Positions 16,203 through 24,063 are shown, counted from the first letter of the stretch. The stretch: 46,866 nucleotides of DNA from Micromonospora sp. MP36 (GCF_008119785.1 NZ_VSFA01000057.1:1-46866), one strand, 5' to 3'. A program made the numbers and translations. The notes: generated by a model not told the origin, from the letters alone.

Positions 16203-16673
16203 GTGGAGCGATCTCCGAATCTTGCCGCAGCCATCGACGCGGCTGCCGAGGCGCTCATCGGTGTGCTCGACTCCGCCACCTCCCGGCACGCGCTGAGCGT
16301 CTCGCCGACCCAGCTCCGGGTGCTGTCGTTGATCATGGCCCATCCGGACACCAACGTGAACCGGCTGGCCGAGCTGCTGGATGTCGTGCCCTCCTCGGCC
16401 AGCCGGCTCTGTGACCGGCTGGAGGCGGTCGGCCTGGTGCGCCGGGCGGCCGATCCGCGCGACCGGCGCGAGGTGCGGTTGGTCCCCACCGGCGCGGCCG
16501 AGACCCTGTTGCGGGACCTGAAGGCGCGCCGCCACCAGGCGGTCCAGGCGGTGCTGGACCGGATGCCCAACCGGGTCCAGCACGAGCTGTTGCTGGCCCT
16601 GCTCGCGTTCAGCCAGGCGGCGTCGCTGGGCGCCCAGCAGACCGGCCCCGACTCCACGGCCCGCACGGCCTGA
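16203..16673 (+). CDS. MarR-family transcriptional regulator
   Basis: A 156-aa winged-helix regulator: LSVSPTQLRVLSLIMAHPDT leads into the helix-turn-helix (NRLAELLDVVPSSASRLCDR), and the wing is RRAADPRDRREVRLVPT, with dimerisation helices at both ends. The start is GTG 16203; the upstream part of the frame overlaps the phosphatase gene. It is co-transcribed with the phosphatase and may bind the palindrome at 14942-14955 or the twin palindromes just downstream at 16714-16747. The ligand is unknown. Confidence 0.88.
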   Translation: MERSPNLAAAIDAAAEALIGVLDSATSRHALSVSPTQLRVLSLIMAHPDTNVNRLAELLDVVPSSASRLCDRLEAVGLVRRAADPRDRREVRLVPTGAAETLLRDLKARRHQAVQAVLDRMPNRVQHELLLALLAFSQAASLGAQQTGPDSTARTA

Positions 16674-16713
16674 CCTCGGCGGCCCTGCCCACGCGGTTTC
16701 TGCGTTCCCACTA

Positions 16714-16747
16714 GCGTCCTAGGACGCCTCAGAGGTGGTATACCACC
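16714..16747. promoter_or_regulatory. Twin perfect 14-bp palindromes, centres 20 bp apart
   Basis: GCGTCCTAGGACGC (16714-16727) and GGTGGTATACCACC (16734-16747) are both perfect 14-bp palindromes of different sequence. Their centres are exactly 20 bp apart, two helical turns, so bound dimers would lie on one DNA face. They are in the 316-bp space between marR and the CDP-alcohol transferase gene. The remainder of that space holds a TATAGT hexamer (16814-16819) and no coding frame of note. Confidence 0.5.
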
Positions 16748-16813
16748 ACACGTAACGCAGACACGCGAATCGCCAACGGAAAGCAGCCCCCGGAGCACGC
16801 CGAAGCGGCCCGA

Positions 16814-16819
16814 TATAGT
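16814..16819 (+). promoter_or_regulatory. Candidate -10 (TATAGT) of the CDP-alcohol transferase operon
   Basis: TATAGT stands out in this GC-rich spacer and is one mismatch from consensus. There is no recognisable -35. The twin palindromes lie 67-100 bp upstream. The leader to GTG 16990 would be about 160 bases. Confidence 0.35.
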
Positions 16820-16989
16820 GGCAGCGCAAAACTGGCCGGTTCACGATCGACACGAGCGTGGGCGGCATCGGGGAGGTCCCAGCCCGGGATCGCAGAGGGC
16901 GCCGGCGCTGACCGGCCGGCAACGCGCACGTCCTGGAGGAGCGGCCGATCGTGGTCGGTCGCCGGGCCGTGCTGCGAAGGGAGGGTTCG

Positions 16990-17628
16990 GTGTCGCGTCG
17001 GCCGGCTCCATCGGAGCATCCGGCTCCCGACGGTGCGGCGGTCGTGGTGGACCGTGTCCTCACCCTGCCGAACGTGATCAGTTTCGTCCGGCTCGTCGGC
17101 GTGCCGCTGTTCCTCTACCTCTTCCTGGTGGTCCGGGCCGACGTGGCAGCGATCGTGGTGCTGGCGATCGGCGGGACCAGCGACTGGGTGGACGGCTGGA
17201 TCGCCCGCCGGTTGCACCAGGTCAGCCGGCTGGGGGAGCTGCTCGACCCGCTCGCCGACCGGCTCTACATCCTGGCCACGCTGCTGGCGTTCACCGCACG
17301 CGAGGTGGTGCCGTGGCAGTTCACCGCCGCGCTGCTGGCCCGCGAGCTGCTCCTGCTCGGGTCGCTCGGGGTGCTGCGCCGCTACGGTTACGGCCCACCG
17401 CCGGTGCACTACGTCGGCAAGACGGCGACGTTCCTGCTGCTGGCCGCGTTCCCGATCCTGTTGCTGGCCGCCGCCGCGCCGGGCATCGCCACCGCGGCCG
17501 AGGCGATCGGTTGGGGCCTGGCCTGGTGGGGTCTGGTGCTCTACTGGGTGGCCGGCGGGATGTACGTGGTGCAGGCCAGCCGCCTGGTCCGGGAGATGCG
17601 GGCGCGGCGTGCGGGCGCGGCGGCATGA
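16990..17628 (+). CDS. CDP-alcohol phosphatidyltransferase (PgsA2-like)
   Basis: A 212-aa integral membrane enzyme that joins a CDP-diacylglycerol moiety to an alcohol acceptor. The catalytic D-x2-DG-x2-AR-x8-G-x3-D-x3-D motif is complete (D65, D68, D86, D90), and about five hydrophobic helices follow. The acceptor (glycerol-3-phosphate or other) is not readable; the gene is in the position of M. tuberculosis pgsA2 (Rv1822). GTG 16990 follows AAGGGAGG at five bases; GTG 16951 with upstream GGAGGAG is an alternative start adding 13 residues. The stop overlaps the next ATG. Confidence 0.9.
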   Translation: MSRRPAPSEHPAPDGAAVVVDRVLTLPNVISFVRLVGVPLFLYLFLVVRADVAAIVVLAIGGTSDWVDGWIARRLHQVSRLGELLDPLADRLYILATLLAFTAREVVPWQFTAALLARELLLLGSLGVLRRYGYGPPPVHYVGKTATFLLLAAFPILLLAAAAPGIATAAEAIGWGLAWWGLVLYWVAGGMYVVQASRLVREMRARRAGAAA

Positions 17629-18572
17629 GCGTGGCACCTCGGGACAAGGCCTGGGACCCGTCCGCGCGGTCGTACGCCCCCGACTTCCTGACAGAGCTGT
17701 TCCGTAACCCGCTCGATCCCGGGTACGCCGACGCGGCGGCGGGGCGTCGGGAGGGGCCGCCCTCGCGGCTGCGGCGCCTGCTGGCCCGTCCGGTCAGCCT
17801 GGTGGTGCTCGTGGTGATCGGGTTCCTGTTCGCGGTGGCGTACCGGGAGACGATCGCGGAGGAGCCGAGCCGGGCGAAGGCGCGGGCCGGGCTGATCGCC
17901 GAGATCAAGCAGCGGGAGGCCGAGACGGACCGGTTGACCGAGCGGGCGGACCAGTTGCGCGAGGAGGTCGGCCGGCAGCGGGACGCGGCGCTGGGCGGTT
18001 CGCAGGCGTCCCGGCTGCGGAACCTGGAGGCCGGTACGGGCCTGGGCCGGGTGCGCGGTGACGGTGTGGTGGTGCGGCTGGCCGACGCGCCGGCGGACAA
18101 GGACGCGGTGACCGGCGCGGACGCCGGTCCGTCCCACGTGTTGTATTCGGATCTGCAGAAGGTGGCGAACGCGCTGTGGGCGGCGGGCGCGGAGGCGGTC
18201 GCGATCAACGGGCAGCGGTTGACGGCGACGTCGACGATCCGTTCGGCCGGTGAGGCGATCCTGGTGGACTACCGGCCGGTGACGAGCCCGTACGAGGTGT
18301 CGGCGATCGGGCCGGGGTCGATGCGGGACAAGTTCGACGGCAGCCGGGCAGCGAGTGGGATGCGGTATGTGGCGCGGACCACCGGGTTGTCGTTCGGGGT
18401 GAAGGAGGCCGACAACCTCACCCTGCCGGCCGCGCCGCAGCCACGGCTACGCTACGCCGAGCCCTCGGTGAGTCCGAGCCCGTCGCCGTCGGGTTCGGGT
18501 GTCGCCGGTTCGACCAGTCCCGGGCCGTCCGGCTCGGCGACGTCTCCAAGCCCCTCTGGAGGTGGCCGATGA
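17625..18572 (+). CDS. DUF881 membrane-anchored protein (first copy, Rv1823-like)
   Basis: A 315-aa protein with a cytoplasmic N-terminus of about 55 residues, one membrane helix (VSLVVLVVIGFLFAVAY), a coiled coil (about 85-125, EIKQREAETDRLTERADQLR), and the extracytoplasmic DUF881 domain (VRGDGVVVRLADAP, DLQKVANALWAAGAEAVAIN). The C-terminus is a Ser/Pro/Gly-rich tail. DUF881 proteins resemble divisome-type bitopic proteins, but a precise role is not established. It is coupled by ATGA overlaps to the genes on both sides. Confidence 0.88.
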   Translation: MSVAPRDKAWDPSARSYAPDFLTELFRNPLDPGYADAAAGRREGPPSRLRRLLARPVSLVVLVVIGFLFAVAYRETIAEEPSRAKARAGLIAEIKQREAETDRLTERADQLREEVGRQRDAALGGSQASRLRNLEAGTGLGRVRGDGVVVRLADAPADKDAVTGADAGPSHVLYSDLQKVANALWAAGAEAVAINGQRLTATSTIRSAGEAILVDYRPVTSPYEVSAIGPGSMRDKFDGSRAASGMRYVARTTGLSFGVKEADNLTLPAAPQPRLRYAEPSVSPSPSPSGSGVAGSTSPGPSGSATSPSPSGGGR

Positions 18573-18901
18573 TCGCGGTGCTGGCGTTGCTCGCCGGTGT
18601 GCTGCTCGGGGTGTATCTGGATCCCACGGTGCCCGCGGGGTTGCAGCCGTACCTGCCGATCGCCGTGGTGGCGGCGCTGGACGCGGTGTTCGGCGGCGTG
18701 CGGGCGAAGCTGGACCGGATCTTCGACGACAAGCAGTTCGTGGTGTCGTTCATCTCGAACGTGCTGGTGGCGGGTGTGATCGTGTATCTGGGTGACCAGT
18801 TGGGGGTGGGCGGGCAGTTGTCCACCGGTGTGGTGGTCGTGCTCGGGGTGCGCATCTTCGGGAACGTGGCGGCGATCCGCCGGCACCTGTTCCGGGCGTA
18901 G
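18569..18901 (+). CDS. Small basic protein, DUF1290 (Sbp) family
   Basis: A 110-aa protein composed of three or four hydrophobic helices with conserved LLAGVLLGVYLDPTVP, AALDAVFGGVRAKLDRIFDD and FISNVLVAGVIVYLGDQLG. This is the family of B. subtilis Sbp, found next to cell-division genes, and of Rv1824. It always sits between or beside DUF881 genes in actinobacteria, as here, suggesting a membrane complex with them. The start overlaps the upstream stop (ATGA). Confidence 0.92.
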   Translation: MIAVLALLAGVLLGVYLDPTVPAGLQPYLPIAVVAALDAVFGGVRAKLDRIFDDKQFVVSFISNVLVAGVIVYLGDQLGVGGQLSTGVVVVLGVRIFGNVAAIRRHLFRA

Positions 18902-18910
18902 GTTGTGGTG

Positions 18911-19828
18911 ATGAGCGAGGAGCACCGGGAGACGGGTACGGGGTGGCCGGAGCCGGAGGAGCCGGCGCGGCCGTCGGGCCCGGCGGGTGAGCCGGATCCG
19001 CGCCCGGATGCGCCGGATCCGGACGAGTTGAGCCCGTTGGCGCCGCCGGAGCGGGAGGCGGACGGGTCGCCGGCTGAGCCGGAGCCGGAGGGTGTCGCGC
19101 CGGAGGGGCCGGCGGCGGCGAAGCGGGTGTCGCGGCGGTTGACGTCGGCGGGCGCGATGATCGCGGTGCTGCTGGCGTTGCTGGGTTTCACGCTGGTGGT
19201 GCAGTTGAAGACGACGTCGACGGATCCGACCCTCGCGGCGACGCGGGAGGAGGACCTGGTCCGGATCTCGTCGGATCTGGATTCGCGGGAGCGCCGGCTG
19301 CGGCAGGACATCGCGGCGTTGGAGGAGAGCCAGCGGCAGTTGCGCTCGGGTGAGCTGGGCCGGGCGGCGGCGCTGGAGGAGGCGACGCGGCGGGCGGACG
19401 AGTTGGGCATCCTGGCGGGTTCGTTGCCGGCGGTGGGGCCGGGTCTGTCGGTGCGGTTCGAGGGCCCGGACAAGGCGGTGTCGTCGACGCGGATCCTGGA
19501 CGCGGTGCAGGAGTTGCGGGGTGCGGGCGCGGAGGCGATGCAGATCGCCGGGGCGGACGGGACGGCGGTGCGGATCATCGCGTCGACGTATTTCGTGGAC
19601 GGGCAGAGCGGTGGCCTGGTGGTGGACGGGCGGCGGTTGAGCGCCCCGTACACGATCCTGGTGATCGGTGAGCCGGCGACGATGCGTACGGCGTTGAACA
19701 TTCCCGGCGGGGTGGTCGCATCGGTGGCTGATGCCGGCGGTAACGTGATCGTCGAGGATCGTGAGGCTGTGGAGGTTTCGCAGTTGCACGCGCCGATCAA
19801 GCTGGAACACGCCCGTCCGGTTTCCTGA
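18911..19828 (+). CDS. DUF881 membrane-anchored protein (second copy, Rv1825-like)
   Basis: A 305-aa paralogue of the gene at 17625. It has a long acidic Pro/Glu-rich cytoplasmic tail (about 1-75), a membrane helix (MIAVLLALLGFTLVVQL), a coiled coil (about 110-160), and the DUF881 domain (LPAVGPGLSVRFEGPDKAV, LDAVQELRGAGAEAMQIAG, YTILVIGEPATMRTALNIPG). GTG 18905 is an in-frame alternative two codons earlier. The two DUF881 copies flanking the small basic protein suggest a heteromeric membrane assembly. Confidence 0.88.
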   Translation: MSEEHRETGTGWPEPEEPARPSGPAGEPDPRPDAPDPDELSPLAPPEREADGSPAEPEPEGVAPEGPAAAKRVSRRLTSAGAMIAVLLALLGFTLVVQLKTTSTDPTLAATREEDLVRISSDLDSRERRLRQDIAALEESQRQLRSGELGRAAALEEATRRADELGILAGSLPAVGPGLSVRFEGPDKAVSSTRILDAVQELRGAGAEAMQIAGADGTAVRIIASTYFVDGQSGGLVVDGRRLSAPYTILVIGEPATMRTALNIPGGVVASVADAGGNVIVEDREAVEVSQLHAPIKLEHARPVS

Positions 19829-19885
19829 CCGGTCGGGGCCGCGCCGGTCTTCCCCCCGGTGCACCGATGATGAAGGACGCAGCTG

Positions 19886-20266
19886 GTGATTCCTGAGGAT
19901 CTGCGGTACACCGCCGAGCATGAGTGGGTGGCGGGTGGTGACGGCGGTGCCGTCCGGGTTGGTATCACGCACTTCGCGCAGGACGCCCTGGGTGACATCG
20001 TGTTCGTCCAGTTGCCGGACGAGGGTGTGGTGGTGGCGGCGGGTGAGCCGCTGGGTGAGATCGAGTCGACCAAGAGTGTGTCGGAGATCTACGCCCCGGT
20101 GAGTGGCACGGTGACGGCGCGCAACGAGGCGTTGGCCGACACCCCTGAGGTGATCAACACGGATCCGTACGGTGCGGGGTGGTTGGTGGAGATCACTCCG
20201 GATGATCCGGCCGTGGTCGAGAGTTTGTTGACCGCTGGTGCGTACCGCGAGCTCACTGAGAGCTGA
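19886..20266 (+). CDS. gcvH: Glycine cleavage system H protein
   Basis: A 126-aa lipoyl carrier that shuttles the methylamine group between the P and T proteins. The lipoylation lysine is K63 in EIESTKSVSEIYAPVSG, and RYTAEHEWV and NTDPYGAGWLVEI are standard H-protein stretches. Translation starts at GTG 19886. The partner gcvP is about 8 kb downstream with its own glycine riboswitch; gcvT is not in the window. Its placement ahead of garA is notable because GarA controls glutamate and 2-oxoglutarate metabolism. Confidence 0.97.
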   Translation: MIPEDLRYTAEHEWVAGGDGGAVRVGITHFAQDALGDIVFVQLPDEGVVVAAGEPLGEIESTKSVSEIYAPVSGTVTARNEALADTPEVINTDPYGAGWLVEITPDDPAVVESLLTAGAYRELTES

Positions 20267-20307
20267 TTGTCGTTGCGGGCGGCGGGGTTGGTTCTCCGCG
20301 CGTCCGG

Positions 20308-20336
20308 TTGCCCTGTATTTCGGCGCTGGCTAGGCT
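20308..20336 (+). promoter_or_regulatory. Promoter of garA (TTGCCC-N17-TAGGCT)
   Basis: TTGCCC (20308-20313) and TAGGCT (20331-20336) are separated by exactly 17 bp, the best housekeeping-type promoter in the window. The start point would be near 20343, giving a leader of about 140 bases that contains the hairpin at 20404-20431. Confidence 0.6.
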
Positions 20337-20403
20337 CGCCCAGTCGACCGAAAAGCCGATAGTTGAGCGTTGTGGAATGCGCCTTCCCGGGCACGGGGAG
20401 CCA

Positions 20404-20431
20404 GCCGCCGGGTGTGTGACTGCCCGGCGGC
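20404..20431 (+). promoter_or_regulatory. 9-bp hairpin in the garA leader
   Basis: GCCGCCGGG (20404-20412) pairs perfectly with CCCGGCGGC (20423-20431) around a 10-base loop. There is no T tract, so a full terminator is unlikely; it may stabilise the leader or attenuate transcription. Confidence 0.4.
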
Positions 20432-20483
20432 CAGACCCGCCATTACCCCGACGCCGACCGAACAGATCCGTGAGGTGGTCCCC

Positions 20484-20936
20484 ATGACGCGCCCAGACGA
20501 CGAGTTCCCCCCGCTCGACGTCACTTCGACGCTCAATCTCGGTTCGCTCGACGAAGTGCTGGAGGGTCCGGACACCGATGTGGTGCCGAGCCGGATGTCC
20601 GGTTCGTTGCCGCCGGGGATGGCGCTGCTGGTGGTTCGTCGCGGTCCGAATGCGGGTGCCCGGTTCCTGTTGGATCACGATGTGACGACGAGTGGGCGGC
20701 ATCCGGACAGTGACATTTTCCTCGATGATGTGACGGTGTCGCGGCGGCACGCCGAGTTCCACCGGGATGGTGGCACGTTCACGGTGCGGGACGTGGGCAG
20801 TCTGAACGGCACGTACGTGAATCGTGAGCGGGTCGAGGCGGCCACGTTGAGTAATGGTGACGAGGTGCAGATCGGTAAGTTCCGGGTGGTGTTCATCGCC
20901 GGTCCGCGTCCGGAGGAGGAGGCCGGCCGGGGGTGA
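20484..20936 (+). CDS. garA: FHA-domain regulator GarA/OdhI family
   Basis: A 150-aa phosphothreonine-binding protein. In mycobacteria GarA inhibits 2-oxoglutarate dehydrogenase and NAD-glutamate dehydrogenase when unphosphorylated and is switched off by PknB or PknG. The FHA domain (about 45-140) is near-identical to the mycobacterial one: GRHPDSDIFLDDVTVSRRHA at 71-90 and VGSLNGTYVNRE at 104-115. The N-terminal phospho-switch is represented by VTSTLNLGSL, with T14 and T16 as likely sites. ATG 20484 follows GAGGTGG; the frame upstream is leader. The stop overlaps the ftsR GTG start. Confidence 0.94.
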   Translation: MTRPDDEFPPLDVTSTLNLGSLDEVLEGPDTDVVPSRMSGSLPPGMALLVVRRGPNAGARFLLDHDVTTSGRHPDSDIFLDDVTVSRRHAEFHRDGGTFTVRDVGSLNGTYVNRERVEAATLSNGDEVQIGKFRVVFIAGPRPEEEAGRG

Positions 20937-21688
20937 ACGGGCCTGCGGCTTCGATGCCTTCCGGGGCGGCGCGTGCGACACCGCTGATGAGTATCGGTGA
21001 GGTGTTGGCGCAGTTGCGGGTGGAGTTCCCGGACGTCACGATCTCGAAGTTGCGGTTCCTGGAGGCCGAGGGCCTGGTGGAGCCGCAGCGGACGCCATCG
21101 GGGTATCGGAAGTACAGCTGGGACGATGTGGCGCGGTTGCGGTTCGTGTTGACCGCGCAGCGGGACCAGTATCTGCCGTTGCGGGTGATCCGTGACCAGT
21201 TGGCGGAGTGGGACGCGTCGGGTGCGGCGCCGGGGCGGCAGCGGCCGGCGTTGGTGGCGGTCGGTCCCGGTGGTGAGGTGCCGGGTCGGGAGGGGGTGGA
21301 GTCCGCCGAGTCGTCGGAGGTGCGGCTGGGGCGGGCGGATCTGATCTCCCGTAGTGGTGTCGACGAGTCGACGTTGGCCGAGTTGGAGCGGCTCGGTGTG
21401 GTGGTGTCGGATCCGCCGGGTTGGTATGACGGGGATGCGTTGATCATCGCGCGGGCGGTGGCGGGTCTGGCGGCGTACGGGTTGGAGCCGCGGCATCTGC
21501 GGGGGTACCGGACGGCGGCGGATCGTGAGGTCGGTCTGTTCGCGCAGTTGGTGGCGCCGTTGGCGCGGCAGAGTGATCCGGCGGCGCGGGCTCGGGCGGC
21601 GGAGACGGCGCGGGAGTTGGTGGCGTTGTCGCAGCAGTTGCACGCGGCGTTGGTGCGGGTGGGGCTGCGGTCGACGTTGGGTCGGTGA
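20933..21688 (+). CDS. ftsR: MerR-family regulator FtsR
   Basis: A 251-aa MerR-type regulator, orthologous in context and sequence to Rv1828 and to corynebacterial FtsR, which activates ftsZ. The DNA-binding part is LMSIGEVLAQLRVEFPDVTI-SKLRFLEAEGLVEPQRTPSGYR-KY. A C-terminal domain (about 120-250) has RADLISRSGVDESTLAELER and GLEPRHLRGYRTAADREVGL. The GTG start overlaps the garA stop (GTGA). An effector is unknown. Confidence 0.9.
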   Translation: MNGPAASMPSGAARATPLMSIGEVLAQLRVEFPDVTISKLRFLEAEGLVEPQRTPSGYRKYSWDDVARLRFVLTAQRDQYLPLRVIRDQLAEWDASGAAPGRQRPALVAVGPGGEVPGREGVESAESSEVRLGRADLISRSGVDESTLAELERLGVVVSDPPGWYDGDALIIARAVAGLAAYGLEPRHLRGYRTAADREVGLFAQLVAPLARQSDPAARARAAETARELVALSQQLHAALVRVGLRSTLGR

Positions 21689-21696
21689 CGTGTGGG

Positions 21697-21723
21697 GGCC
21701 GGGTGTCGTGGGGGCGCCCGGCC
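21697..21723 (+). terminator. Likely terminator after garA-ftsR
   Basis: GGCCGGG (21697-21703) pairs with CCCGGCC (21717-21723) around a 13-base loop, followed by the T-rich TCTGTTGT. It lies nine bases after the ftsR stop. Confidence 0.5.
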
Positions 21724-21901
21724 TCTGTTGTCCGGTGGCCGTGGAAAGATCTGGCTCGGGAAGCGTGTCGTAGGCTTGCCGGGGTAACCCGTTCCGGCGA
21801 GGCGTGGTGCACAGAGCGCATGGGACTCTCGTGTCGCGGTCCGTGTACCGTGCAGGGAAGGGCGCGGTGCGGGCGTAGATGACAACGACACGGAGGCGGC
21901 G

Positions 21902-22366
21902 GTGCGCGAGCTGAGCGTGGTCGGAGTTCGGGTGGAGCTGCCCAGCAACCAGCCGATCGTCCTGCTGCGGGAGGTCGAGGGGGACCGCTATCTGCCGATC
22001 TGGATCGGCGCGGTCGAGGCGACGGCGATCGCCTACGAGCAGCAGGGGGTCAAGCCGGCGCGGCCGTTGACGCATGATCTGTTGCGGGACGTGTTGGCGG
22101 CGTTGCAGGCGCCGTTGCGGGCGGTGGAGATCACCGAGTTGAGGGAGAACGTCTTCTACGCCGATCTGTTGATCGGTGACGGGGTGCGGGTGTCGGCGCG
22201 GCCGAGTGACTCCATCGCGTTGGCGTTGCGGGTGGGGGCTCCGATTCGTTGTGCGGAGCAGGTCCTCAGCGAGGCGGGGATCGTGATCCCGGACGAGCAG
22301 GAGGACGAGGTGGAGAAGTTCCGGGAGTTCCTGGAGCAGGTGCGGCCGGAGGATTTCGCGGGCTGA
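21902..22366 (+). CDS. Bifunctional nuclease-family protein (DUF151, Rv1829-like)
   Basis: A 154-aa protein covering the whole DUF151 domain: VVGVRVELPSNQPIVLLREV, LPIWIGAVEATAIAYEQQG, RPLTHDLLRDVL, and VSARPSDSIALALRVGAPI. An acidic tail (EQEDEVEKFREFLEQV) follows. Plant members are described as dual DNA/RNA nucleases; the bacterial role is not established. GTG 21902 is the start. The 213-bp space upstream contains TAGGCT at 21771-21776, a possible -10 without a good -35. Confidence 0.9.
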   Translation: MRELSVVGVRVELPSNQPIVLLREVEGDRYLPIWIGAVEATAIAYEQQGVKPARPLTHDLLRDVLAALQAPLRAVEITELRENVFYADLLIGDGVRVSARPSDSIALALRVGAPIRCAEQVLSEAGIVIPDEQEDEVEKFREFLEQVRPEDFAG

Positions 22367-22579
22367 TCGGTGGCCGGCCGGTTGTGGTCGGTGTGGCGCG
22401 GTGGCCGGTGTCACGGTGCGTGACGCCGGCTCGCTGTGAGTGATCTTCCTGGTGGTTGCGCGGCGTGTCGCGGTGTTTCCTGCGTGGTAACTCCTGTGGG
22501 CCGCTATAGGGTTGCGGTGTCGAGGGGTGCACCACGCCGGGGCCGGTGTGGTCGCCGCACGGGCGGGGAGGTTGTCCGG

Positions 22580-23167
22580 ATGCACGAGCCGCGAGATCCT
22601 GATCCGGGTACGGAGCAGCAGGCGGGTGTGGCCGCGCCGGGCGGTGACGGCGAGGTGGGCTACCGGGGTGTGACGGCGTGTCACGCGGTGGGCATCAGTT
22701 ACCGGCAGTTGGACTACTGGGCGCGTACGGGCCTGGTGGTGCCGAGCGTGCGGGACGCGTCGGGCTCGGGGACGTCCCGGTTGTATTCCTTCCGCGACCT
22801 GGTGGTGTTGAAGGTCGTGAAGCGGTTGTTGGACGCCGGGGTGTCGTTGCAGAACATCCGGAAGGCGATTGAGGCGTTGCGGTCGCGTGGGGTGGAGGAT
22901 CTGGCGGGCATCACGTTGATCTCCGACGGGACGACGGTGTACGAGTGCCGGTCGCCGGAGGAGGTGGTCGACCTGTTGCAGGGCGGCCAGGGGGTGTTCG
23001 GCATCGCGATCGGTGGTGCGTTCAAGGAGATCCAGGGTTCGTTGTCGCTGCTGCCGGCGGAGCCGGCGGATTCGTCGGGTCGTGTTGGTGAGCAGCCGGT
23101 GGCGGCGCCGTCGGAGCCGGTGGGTGACGAGTTGGCGGCGCGGCGGGCGCGGCGGCAGGCGGGCTGA
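22580..23167 (+). CDS. MerR-family regulator (Rv1830-like)
   Basis: A 195-aa regulator with a MerR winged helix at about 30-100: GYRGVTACHAVGISYRQLDY-WARTGLVVPS, then RLYSFRDLVVLKVVKRLLDA and SLQNIRKAIEALRSRG. No effector-binding cysteines are seen. The C-terminal part (VYECRSPEEVVDLLQGGQGV) is typical of the Rv1830 group. The N-terminal 25 residues and the C-terminus are disordered. TATAGG at about 22505-22510 in the 213-bp upstream spacer may be part of its promoter. Confidence 0.88.
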   Translation: MHEPRDPDPGTEQQAGVAAPGGDGEVGYRGVTACHAVGISYRQLDYWARTGLVVPSVRDASGSGTSRLYSFRDLVVLKVVKRLLDAGVSLQNIRKAIEALRSRGVEDLAGITLISDGTTVYECRSPEEVVDLLQGGQGVFGIAIGGAFKEIQGSLSLLPAEPADSSGRVGEQPVAAPSEPVGDELAARRARRQAG

Positions 23168-23203
23168 TCGGGCGGCCCCGGTCTGGCCGGGGGCTTGGTG
23201 TGG

Positions 23204-23242
23204 GATCGCGTCGTGGCTGTGGCCCGGCGCGATCTTCTGTTT
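23204..23242 (+). terminator. Likely Rho-independent terminator after the MerR gene
   Basis: GATCGCG (23204-23210) pairs with CGCGATC (23228-23234) around a 17-base loop, and TTCTGTTT follows directly. It separates the MerR gene from the globin operon. Confidence 0.5.
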
Positions 23243-23667
23243 GGTGACGCTGCGTGTCGGGGCGGGGGGAAGGTGGTCCCGTTGGTCCGGTGGGCGGGAC
23301 TGGGGCCGGCCCCGCGGGTCGCCGCGCCGGGTGCCCGTCCATGGCGGTCCCGGCCGGTTGCCTGGTCGGGCGTGCGGGCGGTGAGTGGGCCGGTCCAGGG
23401 TGGACGGTGTCACGTGGACAGGTCGCCGGTCGGTGACGGGCTGTCGGTGTCCGGCGTGTGTGGCGGTGAACGGTCCGTCCGGACGATGACGACGCTGGCC
23501 GGTCGGCGGTTGTCAAAAATCTGATAGGCCGGACGTGCCTTTGTCCGGTCGGCACGCTAAGGTCCCACACGGTCGCGCTGGCACTGACGTCACGGCACCT
23601 CCCGCCAGCCGACCGGTTGCCCCTCCGCGCCGAACGGCGCGGCCTTTCACCCTGGGAAGGAACGACC
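23243..23667 (+). other. Non-coding spacer upstream of the globin operon
   Basis: This is the rest of the 500-bp gap between the MerR gene and the truncated haemoglobin. A short frame at 23195-23524 has no credible composition or SD. The notable part is the AT-rich TTGTCAAAAATCTGATAG at 23510-23527, followed by an inverted repeat CCGGAC/GTCCGG (23529-23534 and 23543-23548) and TAAGGT (23558-23563), which could be a -10. These probably form the control region of the operon. Confidence 0.4.
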
Positions 23668-24063
23668 GTGACGGTTATTGAAGAGACCGCGCCGTCCCAC
23701 TACGAGCGGATTGGCGGTGCCAGTTCGGTCAAGGCGGCGGTGGCGCTGTTCTACGACAAGGTGCTCGCCGACCCGGAGCTGGCCGGCTACTTCACCGAGC
23801 TGAACATGGCCGAGCAGCGGCGGCACCTGGCGTTGATGCTGACCGTGGTGCTCGGCGGGCCGAACGAGTACGACGGCCGTGAGCTGGCCGAGGCGCACCA
23901 GCCGTTGAACATCCCGGTGGCGCACTACGTGAAGGTCGGTGAGCACCTGACGGCGACGCTGACGGAGCTGGGTGTGCCCGGGGACACCATCGGTTACGTG
24001 CAGGTCGTCCTGGAGAAGGTGCAGGACCAGGTGGTGGCCCAGGGACGCGGAACGGGCGTCTGA
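23668..24063 (+). CDS. Group 1 truncated haemoglobin (TrHbN-like)
   Basis: A 131-aa globin. YERIGGASSVKAAVALFYDKVL contains the B10 tyrosine (Y29) important for NO dioxygenation. The E-F region has LGGPNEYDGRELAEAHQPL, and the proximal haem ligand is H93 in YVKVGEHLTATL. Length and motifs match M. tuberculosis GlbN, which oxidises NO to nitrate. GTG 23668 follows GGGAAGGA. The next gene begins immediately after the stop and encodes a globin-reductase, so a globin plus reductase pair for NO defence is likely. Confidence 0.92.
   Translation: MTVIEETAPSHYERIGGASSVKAAVALFYDKVLADPELAGYFTELNMAEQRRHLALMLTVVLGGPNEYDGRELAEAHQPLNIPVAHYVKVGEHLTATLTELGVPGDTIGYVQVVLEKVQDQVVAQGRGTGV

Noticed and set aside
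13076..16798. A 1240-codon minus-strand open frame
   Set aside because: Only the last 293 codons are a real gene (universal stress protein). The rest is Arg/Pro/His-rich antisense to the methyltransferase, phosphatase and marR genes.
20675..23413. A 912-codon minus-strand open frame
   Set aside because: It runs antisense through garA, ftsR, the nuclease and the MerR gene. No start signal, and no family resemblance.
23195..23524. A 109-codon frame in the spacer before the globin genes
   Set aside because: It has no SD, no domain, a composition rich in Gly/Arg/Val from GC-rich spacer, and it runs through a likely terminator and control region.
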